Program-made: the position numbers and the translations under genes
DNA from: WFZT01 sp964571845
GTDB taxonomy: Bacteria > Hydrothermota > Hydrothermia > B15-G9 > WFZT01
Direction of reading: 5' to 3'
Assembly (NCBI GenBank): GCA_964571845.1
Contig: CAZNDM010000054.1
Coordinates: 1 to 23,303, forward strand
DNA: 23,303 bases
Notes under the pieces: model-generated
Database searches by the model: none
What the model was told of the DNA's origin: nothing
What the model saw: only the letters and a program-made list of their open reading frames with translations
Shown here: one piece after another, positions 22,319 through 23,303 of the stretch
Layout of the letters: every line of letters begins with the position of its first letter
How positions within the stretch are numbered: the stretch's first letter is position 1

Positions 22319-23303
22319 GCTCGTTTTTAAAGGAATAAACAGTTACACAGAAGAAGCACGAATAGACTTCAAAAAGCTCCACAAGTCCGGTATTTTTGGT
22401 ATATTTGGCGAAACTGGCGCAGGCAAAACCACTATTCTCGATGCAATTACCATCGCACTCTATAGCAGGACAGACAGACTCTCAACGATTTCCGAAGTTA
22501 CAAATCCCGCTGTTGGCAACATTTTTGTTAAATTTAAGTTTGAGATGAACGGTAAACTCTACGAAATCTACAGAGAATACGAAAAAGGCACTGCCCGCTC
22601 TCAAGTACTCTACGAATACCAGAACGGCAAATTAACACCAATTGCTGATAAAGCACGGGAAATAAACGAATTTATAAGAGAAAAAATTATTGGCCTGGAC
22701 TTTGAAGATTTTACAAAAGTTGTAATCCTTCCACAGGGTAAGTTCTCAAGATTCCTTGATGCAGGACCCGCCGAAAAGACCAGAATCCTTGCAAAAATCT
22801 TTGGAACAGAAATCTTCGGTGATAAACTCTTCAATGCCGTCAAAAATAGAAGAGACATCGAAAAAGCACGGGTTGAGACACTTATAAAAACACTTGAAGA
22901 ACTGAAAGACACCAGTGAGGATAAAATCCGGGACCTATTAAAAGAGAGAACAAAAATCAAAAAACTCATTTCGCAACTAAAAGAAGAAAAAAAGAATACC
23001 GAAGAGAAGCTCAGGATACTGGAAAAACTCAAACTCCTCCTTGATGAGAAAAAAGACCTGGAAAATAAAATTGCGAGTTTGACACAGAGACAGAGCGAGA
23101 TCGACAGACTCAAAGAACAGCTCGAAACCGCTGAAAAATTGCTTCCACTCTCAGTTGTTGTCAAGTCAATGGAAGATGCAAAAGAGAGAGAGTCACAGCT
23201 AATAAGAAACATTGATGAACTTGATCGTAAACACCGATTATTGAAGCCCGAATACGAAGCAGCAAAAAGAGAATGGGAAACCTTTTTATCAAAAAAATAC
23301 CCT
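22305..23303 (+). CDS. sbcC: SbcC (Rad50-type) ATPase, 5' part only
   Basis: The frame opens at ATG 22305 and stays open for 333 codons to the end of the window, so the protein is truncated by the window, not broken. Translated by hand, it begins MRPVELVFKGINSYTEEARI, has Walker A GETGAGKT (35-42) and the family motif VILPQGKFSRFLDAGPAEK near 140-160. From about residue 175 on it is a long E/K-rich coiled coil, expected to lead to the zinc hook outside the window. SbcC tethers DNA ends and drives SbcD with ATP. It overlaps sbcD by 14 bp. Confidence 0.95.
   Translation, partial: MRPVELVFKGINSYTEEARIDFKKLHKSGIFGIFGETGAGKTTILDAITIALYSRTDRLSTISEVTNPAVGNIFVKFKFEMNGKLYEIYREYEKGTARSQVLYEYQNGKLTPIADKAREINEFIREKIIGLDFEDFTKVVILPQGKFSRFLDAGPAEKTRILAKIFGTEIFGDKLFNAVKNRRDIEKARVETLIKTLEELKDTSEDKIRDLLKERTKIKKLISQLKEEKKNTEEKLRILEKLKLLLDEKKDLENKIASLTQRQSEIDRLKEQLETAEKLLPLSVVVKSMEDAKERESQLIRNIDELDRKHRLLKPEYEAAKREWETFLSKKYP

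Noticed and set aside
22610..23212. 200-codon serine-rich minus-strand frame
   Set aside because: It is the antisense shadow of the SbcC coiled coil, where GAA/AAA-rich codons read back as TTC/TTT and serine codons.

Overview
The window looks like a chromosome segment of an uncultured, probably thermophilic bacterium. Arginine is encoded mostly by AGA/AGG, genes are packed with 1-26 bp overlaps, Shine-Dalgarno sites are purine-rich, and housekeeping genes share long co-directional runs with unrelated enzymes. A deep-branching candidate lineage (WOR-3/Hydrothermota-like, for example) is a guess from protein flavour, not something the sequence proves. No rRNA, tRNA, CRISPR array or intact mobile element was recognised.

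Layout. (1) Bases 1-772 hold no convincing gene. They contain GC-rich hairpins, a duplicated module of about 72 bp ending in a hairpin, and a degenerate tandem array with a period near 41 bp. (2) Bases 773-1609 (+) encode a compact cytochrome b that combines b6-like and subunit-IV-like parts and has no visible Rieske or cytochrome c partner. Its 3' end overlaps a convergent gene by 11 bp. (3) Bases 1599-12481 (-) are a 12-gene co-directional run. In transcription order these are an FmdB-type zinc ribbon, dnaX, ybaB/ebfC, recR, a secreted DUF4139 protein, lipB, lipA, pcrA/uvrD, a membrane-anchored LytR_C-domain protein, an aldo/keto reductase, a DUF3467 protein and a membrane diguanylate cyclase. 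Most junctions overlap or are only a few bases long; the largest gap is 66 bp, between lipB and lipA. (4) Bases 12482-12820 form the divergent intergenic region, with a good dyad, weak promoter candidates and a 34-codon reading frame resembling the start of AdoMet decarboxylase. (5) Bases 12821-23303 (+) are a second co-directional run: mnmG, a class I methyltransferase, an AddA-like helicase-nuclease, an AddB-like Fe-S nuclease, sbcD and the 5' part of sbcC, which leaves the window.

How the genes fit together. The two divergent runs hold much of a recombinational repair set: RecR (with EbfC and the clamp-loader subunit DnaX), the PcrA helicase, an AddAB-type end-resection complex and the SbcCD hairpin/end nuclease. 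LipB and LipA form the endogenous protein lipoylation pathway. MnmG modifies the wobble uridine of tRNAs. The DUF4139, LytR_C, DUF3467, GGDEF and cytochrome b genes concern the envelope, signalling or respiration, and their presence here may reflect operon packing rather than a shared function. The least conventional parts are the 5' repeat region, the orphan compact cytochrome b, and the tightly coupled addA-addB-sbcD-sbcC block with nuclease motifs in both Add subunits.
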